Assembly: GCA_015075555.1 (NCBI GenBank)
Contig: JABTUD010000002.1
Coordinates: 620,001-684,000, forward strand
From: Thermoflexaceae bacterium
Lineage (GTDB): Bacteria; Chloroflexota; Dehalococcoidia; Tepidiformales; Tepidiformaceae
Length of the DNA: 64,000 nt
Reading direction: 5' to 3'
Both the position numbers and the translations under genes were made by a program. Numbering within the stretch: the first letter of the stretch is position 1; each line of letters begins with the position of its first letter. Positions 45,524 through 55,483 of this stretch are shown piece by piece. The notes below the pieces were generated by a model. It had not been told where the DNA came from, made no database searches, and saw nothing but the letters and a program-made list of their open reading frames with translations.

Positions 45524-46197
45524 TGCCGGCTTCGGTGGTCCGGGTGCTGGAGACGCGTCTCAGGTCGGCGCTCGATGAGAACGCGATGCTGGGCCACCCC
45601 TTTTACGTGGCGCTGGCGAAGGGCGAACTGGAGCGCTCCCGGTTGCAGGAGTATGCGCGCCAGTTCTACCACTTTGAGGCCGCCTTCCCGCGGTTTCTGA
45701 GCGCGATCCACGCCCGGACCGAATCGCAGAAGGTGCGCCAGGTGCTGCTGGAGAACCTCTACGACGAAGAGCACGGCACCCGGAACCACGCCGCGCTCTG
45801 GGTCGAGTTCGCAGCGGCGCTGGGGTTGCGCGAAACGGAGGTGACGCGAGCGCCGCTCAACAGTGCAACGCGCGAGCTGGTCGAGCACTTCGGCCAGGTT
45901 GCTCACCGCGCACCCCTGGCGGAGGCTCTCGCGACGCTGTTCGCCTTTGAGGGGCAGGTGCCGGCGGTAGCGTGGACAACGATCAAGGCGCTGAATGACC
46001 ACTTCGGGCTTGAGCCCGGCCAGTTCGAGTTTTTCTCGGTGCACCTGGTGGCCGATGTTGCCCATGCAAGCGCCGAGATGGAAGCGATCATCGACAGCAG
46101 TGAAGGGGAAGACGGGGCAGTGGCTGCCGCGCGGCGGGCGTGCGACCTGTTGCTTCGCTTTCTCGATGGCTGCCTGGGAATAACGGAAGACAACTGA
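45523..46197 (+). CDS. CADD-family heme-oxygenase-like diiron protein (pABA synthesis type)
   Basis: 224 residues, all-helical HDO fold. Metal ligands can be placed: Glu82/83 and His84 or His89 in YDEEHGTRNHAALW, Glu143 in LFAFEGQ, and His174, Asp178, His181 in HLVADVAH. Positions agree with the ligand set described for Chlamydia CADD (E81, H88, E142, H174, D178, H181). CADD makes p-aminobenzoate from its own tyrosine for folate; Tyr28 and Lys155 here lie near the sites reported for that chemistry. Overlaps trpB2 and the next gene by one and three bases. Substrate and cofactor are inferred. Confidence 0.82.
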   Translation: MPASVVRVLETRLRSALDENAMLGHPFYVALAKGELERSRLQEYARQFYHFEAAFPRFLSAIHARTESQKVRQVLLENLYDEEHGTRNHAALWVEFAAALGLRETEVTRAPLNSATRELVEHFGQVAHRAPLAEALATLFAFEGQVPAVAWTTIKALNDHFGLEPGQFEFFSVHLVADVAHASAEMEAIIDSSEGEDGAVAAARRACDLLLRFLDGCLGITEDN

Positions 46198-46649
46198 TGC
46201 CAGAGTTCGAATACCAGAACATCGAGGCCTGGAACACGGGGATCCGGCTTGCAACGGCGGTGGGGAGGCTCAAGGTAGGCTCCAACCTCAAGGCAGCGGC
46301 GGACGCTCACCAGCACGCCTTCGAGCAGGCGGGGTTGGCCTGCGCCTTGATTGCCGAGGGGAGCCAGCGCGAGGGGCCGGCGCAGACCGGGATGTACCGG
46401 GACGCGCGTGGGGCCCTGGCGCAGGCGCGGTCATGGCTTCACGTGCTTGCGGCCGTGATGAACGAGCCTGAGGCGGTCTTCAGTAACGAGCTGGACCTGG
46501 CGGAACAGGCTTCGCGCCAGCTCAATGCGATGCTCCGCAACATCGAACGGGGAACGCCCGGGCCTCGTCCGCCCATGCGCGGTGGTCCGGCGGGGGCGCC
46601 GCCACCCCGGCATGGGGGGCCGCCGAGGCCTCCACGAGGGACGCAATGA
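46197..46649 (+). CDS. Four-helix-bundle protein with Pro/Gly-rich tail
   Basis: 150 residues. The first 120 are amphipathic helices (YQNIEAWNTGIRLATAVGRL, AADAHQHAFEQAGLACALIA, YRDARGALAQARSWLHVLAA) similar to the four-helix/S23-intervening-sequence protein family. The last 30 are Pro/Gly/Arg (RGGPAGAPPPRHGGPPRPPR). Function unknown. ATG overlaps the upstream stop; the stop overlaps trpS by 4 bases. Confidence 0.68.
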   Translation: MPEFEYQNIEAWNTGIRLATAVGRLKVGSNLKAAADAHQHAFEQAGLACALIAEGSQREGPAQTGMYRDARGALAQARSWLHVLAAVMNEPEAVFSNELDLAEQASRQLNAMLRNIERGTPGPRPPMRGGPAGAPPPRHGGPPRPPRGTQ

Positions 46650-47671
46650 CGGGGCGCAAGAGGATTCTCACGGGGATCCGGCCGACTGGAGCGCTCCACC
46701 TGGGGCACTATGCGGGGGCGCTGGAAAACTGGGTGAGGCTCCAGCACGAATACGAGTGCTACTTCCTCATCGCCGACTACCAGGTCTCGGATTACGCCGA
46801 TGACATCGCCCGGGTGCGCGAATCGGTCTGGGAGGTGGCGCTCGACTGGCTCGCGGTGGGGCTGGACCCGGAGGGCTCGCACTATGTCATTGAGAGCCTT
46901 GTCCCCGAGAACGCTGAACTGACGGCGCTCTTGAGCTGGTTCCTTCCGCTGTCGATGCTCGAACGGAACCCGACTCTGAAGGCGGAGATGGAGGCCCTGG
47001 AAAACCCCGTGGACGGACAGGCCGAGCGCAAGCCCGTGCCGGTGGCGTTCTACAACTACCCGGTGATGCAGGTAGCGAACATCCTGCTGCCGCGGGCGCA
47101 CCTGGTCCCGGTGGGCGACGACCAGCTGCCGCACATCGAGCTGACACGGGAGACGGCCCGCCGATTCAACCGGCGCTTCAAGGAGGTGTTCCCGGAGCCC
47201 GAGGCGCTTGTGGGACGGGTTCCGCGCCTGGTAGGCACAGACGGCGAGGCGAAGATGTCGAAGTCGCGCAACAACGCCATCTACCTGAAGGACGACGCCG
47301 GGACGGTCGCGAAGAAGGTGAAGCGGATGTTCGGGGGCCCACCGCGCGGGGCGAACGAGGCCGGGGTTGCCGCCGAGAACCCGATCATGCTCTACCTGGA
47401 AGCGTTCGACCCGGATCGCGAAGGGTTCGCCGGCCTTAAGGAGCAGTACGAAAGGAGCGGCATCGGCAACGCCGAGCTCAAGGAGCGGTTGACGGCGGTG
47501 CTCAACGGGCTGCTCGAACCGATCAGGGACCGGCGCCAGCGTTACGCGGCGAACATGCGGGCCGTTCGCGAGGCCCTTGAACATGGGTCCTGCCGGGCGC
47601 GAGAGACGGCACGCGAAACGATGGCGATGGTGCACGACGCGCTCGACATGAACTACCTGGAACGGTACTGA
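46646..47671 (+). CDS. trpS: Tryptophanyl-tRNA synthetase
   Basis: 341-residue class I synthetase. HIGH-type motif GALHLGHYAGAL and KMSKS in GEAKMSKSRNN. It follows TrpRS style (ITGIRPTG start, DDQLPHIELTRE). Placing TrpRS behind a tRNA-Trp T-box makes physiological sense: uncharged tRNA-Trp raises both Trp supply and charging capacity. Overlaps trpE by one base at the stop/start. Confidence 0.95.
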   Translation: MTGRKRILTGIRPTGALHLGHYAGALENWVRLQHEYECYFLIADYQVSDYADDIARVRESVWEVALDWLAVGLDPEGSHYVIESLVPENAELTALLSWFLPLSMLERNPTLKAEMEALENPVDGQAERKPVPVAFYNYPVMQVANILLPRAHLVPVGDDQLPHIELTRETARRFNRRFKEVFPEPEALVGRVPRLVGTDGEAKMSKSRNNAIYLKDDAGTVAKKVKRMFGGPPRGANEAGVAAENPIMLYLEAFDPDREGFAGLKEQYERSGIGNAELKERLTAVLNGLLEPIRDRRQRYAANMRAVREALEHGSCRARETARETMAMVHDALDMNYLERY

Positions 47672-49158
47672 TGCTGCGCCCAACGCTCGACGAAGTGCGG
47701 GAGATCGCGCGAAGGGGCGATGGCAACCTGGTGCCCATCTACCGGGAGGTTGCGGCCGACCTTGAGACGCCGGTCTCGGCATTCCTGAAGGTGCGGGAAG
47801 GGCCGTATTCGTTCCTGCTGGAGTCGGTTGAGGGTGGTGAGCGGCTGGCGCGCTATTCGTTCATCGGCACGCAGCCCTACCGGGTACTGAAGACGGGCGA
47901 TGGGTTCGAGTACCAGGGCGACCCCCTTGTGCCGCTTGAGCAGGAGCTTGCGCGGTTCAGGTCCGTCCCAGTGCCGGGCGTGCCCGCCTTCACGGGCGGG
48001 GCCATCGGATACGTTGCCTATGACGCGGTGCGCCACTTCGAGCCGCGGGTGGCGCGGCCACAGGCCGACCCGCTGGGCCTTCCCGAGGCGATGTTCCTGT
48101 TCTGCGACTCGATGGTGGTGTTCGACCACATTCACCACACGATCAAGGTCATCTCGCACTGCCGCCTGGATGGCGACATCGATTCGGCGTACCGGCAGGC
48201 GGCATTCCGCATCGACGAGATCGCGGCGCGGCTGGCGAACCCAACGGTGCCGCTCCCGGTTGAGGAGACCGGCGCCATCCTCCGCTCGACGGGGCAGGCC
48301 GAATCAAACGTCGGCCGCGAGGGCTACGAGCTGATGGTTGAGCGCATCCGGGAACACGTGATTGCAGGCGATGTCATCCAGGCTGTGCCATCGCAGCGGC
48401 TGGCGAGGAAGACGGCCGTCCACCCCTTCAACATCTACCGGCAGCTGCGCGTGGTGAATCCGTCGCCGTATATGTTCTACCTGGACCTGGGGGACTTCCA
48501 GATTGCGGGGGCTTCACCGGAGTTGCTGGTACGGGTTGAGGACGGGGTGGTGACCAACCATCCCATCGCCGGTACTCGCCCGCGGGGCGGCACTGCCGAG
48601 GAGGACGAGCGCCTCGCGGAGGAGCTCCTCGCCGACGAGAAGGAACGTGCCGAGCACATCATGCTGGTGGACCTGGGTCGCAACGACGTGGGCCGAGTGG
48701 CGAAACCGGGAACGGTCAACGTTGATTCGCTAATGCACATCGAGCGGTATTCCCACGTCATGCACATCGTCTCCCATGTCTCGGGGCAGCTTCGCAGCGA
48801 CCGCACGGCGTTCGATGCGTTCCGGTCGGTGTTCCCCGCGGGCACAGTTTCGGGAGCGCCGAAGGTGAGGGCGATGGAGATCATTTCGGAGCTGGAGCAG
48901 GAGCGGCGCGGGGTCTATGCGGGGGCCGTAGGCTATGCGAGCTTCGCCGGGAGCCTGGACACGTGCATCGCCATCCGCACGATGGTGATCAAGGGCGGAA
49001 CTGCCTATCTGCAGGCCGGTGGGGGGATTGTGTACGACTCGGTACCGGCCACCGAGTACCAGGAGAGCATGAATAAGATGCGCGCCCTGATGAGGGCGAT
49101 CGACCAGGCGGAGCTCGCCTCAGCGGAGCTGAGGAAGGGGAGCATCGGATATGGCTAG
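47671..49158 (+). CDS. trpE: Anthranilate synthase component I
   Basis: 495 residues. N-terminal Trp-inhibition site is in SFLLESVEGGERLARYSFIG (LLES motif). Chorismate-binding part has PYMFYLDLGDFQIAGASPE, PIAGTRPRGG, LVDLGRNDVGRV and GTVSGAPKVRAM. It converts chorismate and ammonia to anthranilate with TrpG. The LLES element implies feedback inhibition by tryptophan in addition to T-box control. Confidence 0.95.
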   Translation: MLRPTLDEVREIARRGDGNLVPIYREVAADLETPVSAFLKVREGPYSFLLESVEGGERLARYSFIGTQPYRVLKTGDGFEYQGDPLVPLEQELARFRSVPVPGVPAFTGGAIGYVAYDAVRHFEPRVARPQADPLGLPEAMFLFCDSMVVFDHIHHTIKVISHCRLDGDIDSAYRQAAFRIDEIAARLANPTVPLPVEETGAILRSTGQAESNVGREGYELMVERIREHVIAGDVIQAVPSQRLARKTAVHPFNIYRQLRVVNPSPYMFYLDLGDFQIAGASPELLVRVEDGVVTNHPIAGTRPRGGTAEEDERLAEELLADEKERAEHIMLVDLGRNDVGRVAKPGTVNVDSLMHIERYSHVMHIVSHVSGQLRSDRTAFDAFRSVFPAGTVSGAPKVRAMEIISELEQERRGVYAGAVGYASFAGSLDTCIAIRTMVIKGGTAYLQAGGGIVYDSVPATEYQESMNKMRALMRAIDQAELASAELRKGSIGYG

Positions 49159-49185
49159 GAGCTGCGCAACCTGGCGGGCCGGGCC

Positions 49186-49629
49186 ATGTCGCTGAGGGCA
49201 AAGAGGGGGCCTGAGAGCGTGTCGCTCCTCCTGTGGGATGGCGAGCGCGTGCTGCTTGTGAAGCGCGGGCAGGGAGGGCTGTTTCCTCACACGTGGACGC
49301 TTCCCGGGGGAGAGCTCGAACCCGGGGAGACGCCCGAAGTGGGGGCGATGCGACTGGCGAGCGAAAGCGCGGGCGTCAAGACCGGCCACGTGCGCCGGCT
49401 GCGTTCGCTGGCGCAGCCATCGCATTTCCGCGATGCGCGTGGTCCCGACACCCTCTTCCAGCTAATTACGTGGGCGGGTGACCCGCTTGCGGGGCCGCTC
49501 CCCGCGGCGTGGCATACGCCGGCTGCGCTGGATGGCCTCAGCATCTTCCGGGAGGCCCGCGACCTTATCCGTGAGACATGCGCCAGCATCGCGGCCGGGT
49601 CCATGCCCGCAGCGACGGGGGCAGCGTGA
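49186..49629 (+). CDS. Nudix-fold protein with degenerate Nudix box
   Basis: 147 residues with the Nudix beta-grasp (SLLLWDGERVLLVKRGQGGL, WTLPGGELEPGETPEVGAMR). The box should read GX5EX7REVXEEXG; here it reads GGELEPGETPEVGAMRLASESAG, so the metal-binding REUXEE is mostly lost. Probably a binding or regulatory Nudix rather than a hydrolase. Its stop overlaps the next ATG. Not a known trp-pathway component. Confidence 0.7.
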   Translation: MSLRAKRGPESVSLLLWDGERVLLVKRGQGGLFPHTWTLPGGELEPGETPEVGAMRLASESAGVKTGHVRRLRSLAQPSHFRDARGPDTLFQLITWAGDPLAGPLPAAWHTPAALDGLSIFREARDLIRETCASIAAGSMPAATGAA

Positions 49630-50324
49630 TGAGTTCGCGAATCCACCTGGCGGCAATCATCGTGCGCGAAGGGAGGCTGCTGCTTCACCGCGAGTCCGAA
49701 TCGGTGAGCTGGGAGCTGCCGGGCGGGCCACTGCTGCCCGAACACGAGGACGTCGATGCGGCGATGGATGCGATTCTCGAAACGATGGGCGTTCACGCTC
49801 CGGCGGTGGAAGAGGACTTTGTCGAGACGATTCATCTTGCCCGCGAGGGGGGGTTGCTCGTTTACAACATCTACGCGCCTACCGAGTGGACCGGGGAGCC
49901 CACAGCGCGGGGGCTGCTGGCTGGCTGGTTTGAGCTGCAAGAACTGGCAGCCCTGCCGATGGAAGAGCGCGTGAGGAGCGCCGTCCTCGCTGCGTTTGGC
50001 CTCGGCGAACGGCGTGATGACGCGGCCGAGGTCCTTGCGGCCCTCGGCCAGGCTGTTCCAGGCGCCGGGGATCCCGATACCCGGCTCGACGCGCGGTGCA
50101 GGAGCATCGTGGCCGTGGGCGTGATTGCGGCACTCGGACGTCCGGCCGCTCTTCGGAAGCAGGTTTCGGCGGCGCTCGACACCGGTGCTTCGCCGGGGCA
50201 ACTGGCCGAGGCCCTGGGGGTCGTTTCCACGTATGCAGGGCAGGCTGCCGCCGAAGAGGCATGGCCGGTGATGGAGGCAGTCTTCGCCGAGCGGGGAGTG
50301 GCTATGCCCGGGGCAACACCGTGA
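49629..50324 (+). CDS. Nudix-like / carboxymuconolactone-decarboxylase-like fusion
   Basis: 231 residues. Residues 1 to about 130 are Nudix-like (LAAIIVREGRLLLHRESESV, WELPGGPLLPEHEDVDAAMD) again with an unrecognisable catalytic box. Residues about 145-225 resemble the AhpD/CMD helical fold (RSIVAVGVIAALGRPAALRK, SPGQLAEALGVVSTYAG, AWPVMEAVFAERG) but without the CxxC of AhpD. Overlaps neighbours by 1 and 4 bases, so it is firmly part of the operon. Confidence 0.62.
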   Translation: MSSRIHLAAIIVREGRLLLHRESESVSWELPGGPLLPEHEDVDAAMDAILETMGVHAPAVEEDFVETIHLAREGGLLVYNIYAPTEWTGEPTARGLLAGWFELQELAALPMEERVRSAVLAAFGLGERRDDAAEVLAALGQAVPGAGDPDTRLDARCRSIVAVGVIAALGRPAALRKQVSAALDTGASPGQLAEALGVVSTYAGQAAAEEAWPVMEAVFAERGVAMPGATP

Positions 50325-50656
50325 GCGCCACCACCCGCATCGAGAAGTACGTTGCACACCTGGGCGTGCGCTTCTACCGGGTGGCGGGAGTGGAACTGGT
50401 GCTGGTGCCACTCGTGGCGGAGGCAGCGGCGTTCACGCGTTCGGCCGGCGACGGGTTCTTCCTGGTCGCGCTGATTGGCGACCCGAATGCGGCCTATCCG
50501 CTGGACCTGTCGTCTGCGGCTACCTACGAACCGGAGTACCTGGCGAAGAAGTTCCGGCTGGACCGGCGCGGCTTCGGCTACACGCCCGAGGAGCTTGCAG
50601 CGGCGCTTGCGGAAGTGGCGGCTGATCTTCGCAGCGAAGAGGCGATGGACGCATGA
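50321..50656 (+). CDS. Small trp-operon protein, unrecognised
   Basis: 111 residues, start GTG overlapping the previous stop (GTGA), end overlapping trpG (ATGA). Sequence begins [19 protein letters not shown] and has a hydrophobic beta-rich core ([32 protein letters not shown]) with a helical end. No family recognised. Confidence 0.62.
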   Translation: MSATTRIEKYVAHLGVRFYRVAGVELVLVPLVAEAAAFTRSAGDGFFLVALIGDPNAAYPLDLSSAATYEPEYLAKKFRLDRRGFGYTPEELAAALAEVAADLRSEEAMDA

Positions 50657-51234
50657 CCGTTCTGCTTATCGACAACTACGACAGCTTCACCTACAACCTC
50701 TACCAGTACCTGGCGGAGCTGGGCGCCGACGTGGTTGTACGGCGTAACGACCAGGTAACCATGGAGGAATGCCGCGCACTGAACCCGAGCCACATCGTCA
50801 TCTCTCCCGGCCCGGGCGACCCCGATGAGGCCGGGATTTCGCGAGATGTTATCCGCGCCTTCGCTGGGAAGGTCCCTGTCCTTGGCGTGTGCCTGGGGCA
50901 CCAGTGCATCTACGACGTGTACGGCGGGCGAGTGGAAGGCGCGGGCGAGATAAAGCACGGCAAGACCTCGGCTATTCACCACGATGGCAAGGGGGTCTTC
51001 AGGGGATTGCCGAACGATTTCAGGGCGGTGCGCTACCACTCGCTCGCCGGGACGCCGGCCACGCTCCCGGCCGAACTCGAGGTCACGGCAGAATCAGAAA
51101 GCGGCGTCATCATGGGCGTGCGGCACCGGAAGCTGAAGGTGGAGGGAGTTCAGTTCCATCCCGAATCGATCGCCACAGAGCACGGCAAGGAGCTGCTGAA
51201 GAACTTCCTGGCGGAGGAGGGCGGGGAATGGTAA
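50653..51234 (+). CDS. trpG: Anthranilate synthase component II (glutamine amidotransferase)
   Basis: 193-residue class I amidotransferase. Catalytic Cys in [10 protein letters not shown], His and Glu in [14 protein letters not shown], oxyanion GPGDPDEAG. It delivers ammonia to TrpE; it may also serve a PabB elsewhere. The ATGA overlap links it to the unknown upstream gene, and its 3' end overlaps trpD. Confidence 0.94.
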   Translation: MTVLLIDNYDSFTYNLYQYLAELGADVVVRRNDQVTMEECRALNPSHIVISPGPGDPDEAGISRDVIRAFAGKVPVLGVCLGHQCIYDVYGGRVEGAGEIKHGKTSAIHHDGKGVFRGLPNDFRAVRYHSLAGTPATLPAELEVTAESESGVIMGVRHRKLKVEGVQFHPESIATEHGKELLKNFLAEEGGEW

Positions 51235-52247
51235 TGCAGGAGGCCATCCGGGCGCTGGTGGATGGCCCTGGGCTTTCACCCGCGCTTGCCAGTGGCGCCA
51301 TGGAGGAGATCATGGCGGGGGCGGCAACGCCCGCACAGACGGGCGCGTTCCTGGCGGCGCTTCGCGTACGCGGCGAGACACCAGAGGTCGTCGCGGCGTG
51401 CGCGGCCGTGATGCAGGCCCACGCCGAGCCGATCCCGGTGGCAGACGTGATCGATATTTGCGGCACGGGCGGCGACGGGATCGACACCTTCAATGTCTCC
51501 ACGGCCGCGGGGTTCGTGGTTGCCGGGGCAGGCGGGCGGGTGGCCAAGCACGGAAACCGCGCGATGTCATCGAAGTGCGGCAGCGCCGATGTGCTGGAGG
51601 CGCTCGGCGCGCGGACGGACCTCGGCGGAGAGCAGGTGGCACGGGTCGTGGAAGGGTGCGGCTTCGGCTTTCTGTTCGCACAGCGCTTCCACCCGGCGAT
51701 GAAGCACGTGGCCGGGCCGCGGCGCGAGCTTGGCGTACGCACAGTGTTCAACCTGCTGGGACCGCTCACCAACCCGGCGCGCCCGCGGGGTCAGCTTGCC
51801 GGTGTCGGAGCGAAGGAGCTTGCACCCATCATGGCGGAGGCGTTCGCCCTGCGCGGGATGGAGCGGGCCATGGTGGTGCACTCTGCCGATGGCCTGGACG
51901 AGATAAGCCCCGCGGCGGTCACCTTCGCGTGGATCGTGGAGGGCGGTGCGGTGAGCGAGCGGACGCTGACACCGGCCGACTTCGGGCTCCCGGCCCACCC
52001 GCTGGAGACTGTGCTCGGTGGCGACCCCAGCCACAACGCGGGGCTACTGCTGGCCGTCCTCGACGGTGCAGAGGGGGCCGTGACGGACTTCGTGGTGATG
52101 AACGCGGGGGCGGCCTGCTTCGTCGCCGGGCTGGCGCCGGACTTTGCCACGGGAGCGGACATTGCCCGCGAGGCGATTACCAGCGGCCGGGCGAGAGAGG
52201 TGCTCGACCATTTCGTTGCGCTCACCAACGAGGTGGCGGATGGCTAG
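51228..52247 (+). CDS. trpD: Anthranilate phosphoribosyltransferase
   Basis: 339 residues. PRPP-binding [31 protein letters not shown] and the anthranilate channel [15 protein letters not shown] are standard. Second step of Trp synthesis. ATG at 51228 or 51234 (M-V-M); the first overlaps trpG by 7 bases and lies 8-10 bases after GGAGGAGG. Confidence 0.94.
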   Translation: MVMQEAIRALVDGPGLSPALASGAMEEIMAGAATPAQTGAFLAALRVRGETPEVVAACAAVMQAHAEPIPVADVIDICGTGGDGIDTFNVSTAAGFVVAGAGGRVAKHGNRAMSSKCGSADVLEALGARTDLGGEQVARVVEGCGFGFLFAQRFHPAMKHVAGPRRELGVRTVFNLLGPLTNPARPRGQLAGVGAKELAPIMAEAFALRGMERAMVVHSADGLDEISPAAVTFAWIVEGGAVSERTLTPADFGLPAHPLETVLGGDPSHNAGLLLAVLDGAEGAVTDFVVMNAGAACFVAGLAPDFATGADIAREAITSGRAREVLDHFVALTNEVADG

Positions 52248-53046
52248 CGCCACGATCCTTGAGGAAATCGTGGCGCAGCGGCGTAAGGACGTCGCGGCGG
52301 CGAAGAAGGCCCTCCCCGAGGCCGCGCTGCGTGAACGGGTGGCCTGTTCGGCGCCGCGGACGGGGTTCGCTGCACGGCTGCGGCAGGCGGCACCGGTCGC
52401 CGTCATAGCCGAGGTGAAGCGCGCTTCGCCCAGCAAGGGAGACATCGCTCCGGGAATGGACGCGGCCGCACAGGCGCTGCGCTACGCCCGGGGCGGCGCG
52501 GCCGCCATTTCGGTGCTGACGGAGCCAACCTGGTTCAAGGGAACACTCGACGACATGCTGAGCGTGCGCCGCGTGGTCGACCCGCTCGGCACCGGGCGTC
52601 CGGGCATCCTCCGCAAGGACTTCATCATCGACCCCTACCAGGCGCTCGAGGCGGCGGCCTGGGGTGCTGACGCCGTCCTGCTGATCGTGGCCTGCCTGGG
52701 AGACGATGAACTGCGGGCGCTCATGGGCGAGTGCGCGGCAATGGGCCTGGAGGCCCTTGTGGAGGTGAACAACGCCGCCGAGGCGGAAGGCGCAATTGCG
52801 GCAGGGGCGACGCTAATCGGGATCAACAACCGCGACCTCCGCAGCTTCAACGTGGACCTTTCCACCACCGAACGGCTCGCGGGGGTGTTCCCGGCAAACG
52901 TCATGGTTGCGGCCCTGAGCGGCATCAGCAGCCGGGCCGATGTCGAGCGCTTCCAGGCCGCGGGGGCCTCGGCAGTACTCGTCGGAGAGGCGCTGATGGT
53001 GGCGCCCGACCCGGCCGCGAAGATCGCGGAGTTGCTGGGGCAATGA
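52240..53046 (+). CDS. trpC: Indole-3-glycerol-phosphate synthase
   Basis: 268-residue TIM barrel. Lys in IAEVKRASPSKGDI, Lys in LRKDFIIDPYQ, Glu in EALVEVN, Asn/Arg in IGINNRDLRSFNVD, and Ser in ALSGISSRAD. Start ATG overlaps the trpD stop by 8 bases. Decarboxylating ring closure that gives indole-3-glycerol phosphate. Confidence 0.94.
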   Translation: MASATILEEIVAQRRKDVAAAKKALPEAALRERVACSAPRTGFAARLRQAAPVAVIAEVKRASPSKGDIAPGMDAAAQALRYARGGAAAISVLTEPTWFKGTLDDMLSVRRVVDPLGTGRPGILRKDFIIDPYQALEAAAWGADAVLLIVACLGDDELRALMGECAAMGLEALVEVNNAAEAEGAIAAGATLIGINNRDLRSFNVDLSTTERLAGVFPANVMVAALSGISSRADVERFQAAGASAVLVGEALMVAPDPAAKIAELLGQ

Positions 53047-53552
53047 TGCTCGTCCAGATGCACGGCGAGCCGGGGAGCGGCAAGACGACCCTCGCGAGGG
53101 CCCTGGCGCCGCAGATCCCGGCAATCCACGTGGACAAGGACGTGGTGATGACGGCCATCATGAAGGCGCGCTTCCCGCGCGAGGTGGCAGGCCCTGCCTC
53201 CTATGAGACGATCTGGGACCTGGCCCGGAGCCTGCTCGCCCAGGGGCATTCGGTCATTGTGGATAGCCCGGCCTACTGGCCGATCATCGAGGAGCGGGGC
53301 CAGGGCCTCGCGCGCGAGCTCGGTATCCAGTACTTCCTCATCGAGACGTGCTGCGCTGACGCTGCGGAAGTGGAGCGGCGCCTGAGCACGCGCGACGCAT
53401 TGCCCACCAATCCCCGGCTGCGGCAGGACTGGCTGGCGGCGCCGGGCACGCGCGAACCATCGCGCCAGCGGCTCACGCTCGACACGCTCCAACCCATCGA
53501 CGCACTTGTGGAACGGGCCCTCGACTACATCCGGGCGGGGGCGAGGGTATGA
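53043..53552 (+). CDS. P-loop kinase-like protein (AAA_33/Zeta type)
   Basis: 169 residues. Walker A GEPGSGKTT near the N terminus, an acidic VDKDVVMTAIM switch segment, SVIVDSPAYWPIIEERG as a Walker-B-like strand, and an Arg-rich lid (EVERRLSTRDALPTNPRLRQ). Typical of small-molecule or nucleotide kinases of the AAA_33 group. Why it lies between trpC and trpF is unknown. Overlaps both by 4 bases. Confidence 0.75.
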   Translation: MMLVQMHGEPGSGKTTLARALAPQIPAIHVDKDVVMTAIMKARFPREVAGPASYETIWDLARSLLAQGHSVIVDSPAYWPIIEERGQGLARELGIQYFLIETCCADAAEVERRLSTRDALPTNPRLRQDWLAAPGTREPSRQRLTLDTLQPIDALVERALDYIRAGARV

Positions 53553-54289
53553 CACGCGTCAAGGTTTGCGGGGTTCGGGACTCAGAGACGGCCCTGGCCG
53601 CGGTACGCGCGGGGGCCGACATGATCGGCCTGGTGTTCGCGGAATCCAGGAGGCGAGTCAGCCCGGACGAATGCCACGAAGTGGTGGAGGCGATCCGCGC
53701 GGAACGGCGCGTGCTGACACCGCACTTCGATGGACCGCACCAGGGCGAGGTCTCGGGCCGCACGTGGTTCTCCGCCTGGAACGAGGCAATCGACGATGCG
53801 ATTTTCCACTGCCGTCCGCTCATCGTGGGCGTCTTCGCGGACATGACTGCCCACGACGTGAACGACATCGCCGATGCTGCCGGTCTCGATATCGTCCAGC
53901 TTTCGGGCGGTGAAAGCGACAGTTTTTGTCGCGAGATCCGGCTGCCGGTTCTGCGCACCATCCACGTCGGTGAGTACACGACAGCGGACGACGTGTTCGA
54001 CCGCGCGGTGCCAGGCGTTTCGGCCGCCATCCTGCTCGACACCGCATCCGCCGGGGCGAGGGGCGGTACGGGAGAGGCGTTCGACCGGGCGATCGCGGCG
54101 GAGGTTGCCTTGCGCCTGCCGATCGTCCTGGCCGGCGGCCTGACGCCGGAGAACGTGGCGGGCGCAGTGGCGGAGGTGCAACCGTGGGCGGTGGATGTAT
54201 CGAGCGGCGTGGAGACCGGTGGGCGGAAGGACAACGAGAAGATCCGGGCCTTCATTGGCGCGGCGAAGGGAGCCCGCATTGAGCGCTGA
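53549..54289 (+). CDS. trpF: Phosphoribosylanthranilate isomerase
   Basis: 246 residues. N-terminal [20 protein letters not shown] holds the catalytic Cys; the C-terminal Asp is in [18 protein letters not shown] 30-residue insert around 60-95 ([17 protein letters not shown]) makes it longer than the usual 200-210 residues. ATGA overlap with the kinase. Confidence 0.9.
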   Translation: MTRVKVCGVRDSETALAAVRAGADMIGLVFAESRRRVSPDECHEVVEAIRAERRVLTPHFDGPHQGEVSGRTWFSAWNEAIDDAIFHCRPLIVGVFADMTAHDVNDIADAAGLDIVQLSGGESDSFCREIRLPVLRTIHVGEYTTADDVFDRAVPGVSAAILLDTASAGARGGTGEAFDRAIAAEVALRLPIVLAGGLTPENVAGAVAEVQPWAVDVSSGVETGGRKDNEKIRAFIGAAKGARIER

Positions 54290-55469
54290 TACCACACTTT
54301 CGCCCCGTTTCGGGGAGTTCGGGGGGCGTTACGTTCCCGAGACCCTGGTGGGAGCCCACGAGGAGCTGGAAGAAGCGTACTCCGCCGCTCGCAGCGACCC
54401 GGCTTTTGGGGACGAACTCGAAGGCCTGTTGAAGCACTACGTGGGGCGGCCGACACCGCTCTACCTGGCAGAACGGTTGACGCGGGAGTGCGGCGGCGCG
54501 CGCATCTGGCTGAAGCGCGAGGACCTCGCCCATACGGGGGCGCACAAGATCAACAACGCGATCGGGCAGGCTTTGCTGGCGAAGCGGCTGGGGAAGCCGC
54601 GCATCATCGCCGAGACGGGGGCGGGACAGCACGGGGTGGCCACGGCGACCGTGTGCGCGATGCTTGGCCTGGAGTGCGCCGTCTACATGGGCAGCGAGGA
54701 TATCCGCCGCCAGTCGCTCAACGTGTTTCGCATGAAGATGCTGGGCGCGACGGTGATTCCCGTTGAGTCGGGGAGCCGCACGCTAAAGGATGCGATCAAT
54801 GAAGCGATGCGCGACTGGGTGACGAACGTGCGCACCACGCACTATCTGATCGGGTCGGCGATCGGCCCTCACCCGTTTCCCACGATCGTGCGGGACTTCC
54901 AGTCGGTCATCGGGAGGGAAGCGCGCCAGCAGATGCTGGAGCAGGCGGGGAAGCTGCCGGACGTTGCCATCGCCTGCGTGGGCGGCGGGAGCAACGCAAT
55001 TGGCCTTTTTCACCCCTTTGTCGACGACCCGGTGAGACTGATCGGGGTCGAGGCGGCGGGCGAGGGTGTGGGGACCGGCCGGCACTCAGCCACGCTCGTG
55101 GCGGGGCGGCCCGGTGTACTCCACGGGACGCGCACCTACCTGCTGCAGGATGCGAACGGGCAGATCCTGGAGACGCACAGCATCTCGGCGGGGCTTGATT
55201 ACCCGGGCGTGGGGCCTGAGCACTCGTGGCTGAAAACGAGCGAACGCGCCGAGTACGTGGCAGTGGACGATGTCCAGGCACTCGAAGGGTTCAAGGCACT
55301 GACCCGCGCCGAAGGCATCATCCCGGCGCTCGAACCCTCGCACGCCGTTTACCACGCGCTGAAGGTGGCGCGGTCGCTGGACCCGGGAGAGGACCTCCTC
55401 ATTGGCCTCAGCGGGCGCGGTGACAAGGACATGCACACAGTTGCGGCGGCCCTTGGTGTGACCCTCTGA
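54279..55469 (+). CDS. trpB: Tryptophan synthase beta chain (TrpB1)
   Basis: 396 residues, canonical TrpB1. PLP lysine is Lys90 in [10 protein letters not shown]; cofactor-phosphate loop GGGSNAIG; substrate Glu in AETGAGQHG; monovalent-cation/COMM region intact. TTG start at 54279 inside the trpF end; no better start in frame. Works with TrpA, which is separated from it here by a protease gene, so stoichiometry is not set by direct coupling. Confidence 0.94.
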   Translation: MSADTTLSPRFGEFGGRYVPETLVGAHEELEEAYSAARSDPAFGDELEGLLKHYVGRPTPLYLAERLTRECGGARIWLKREDLAHTGAHKINNAIGQALLAKRLGKPRIIAETGAGQHGVATATVCAMLGLECAVYMGSEDIRRQSLNVFRMKMLGATVIPVESGSRTLKDAINEAMRDWVTNVRTTHYLIGSAIGPHPFPTIVRDFQSVIGREARQQMLEQAGKLPDVAIACVGGGSNAIGLFHPFVDDPVRLIGVEAAGEGVGTGRHSATLVAGRPGVLHGTRTYLLQDANGQILETHSISAGLDYPGVGPEHSWLKTSERAEYVAVDDVQALEGFKALTRAEGIIPALEPSHAVYHALKVARSLDPGEDLLIGLSGRGDKDMHTVAAALGVTL

Positions 55470-55483
55470 GCGCGACGGGGACG

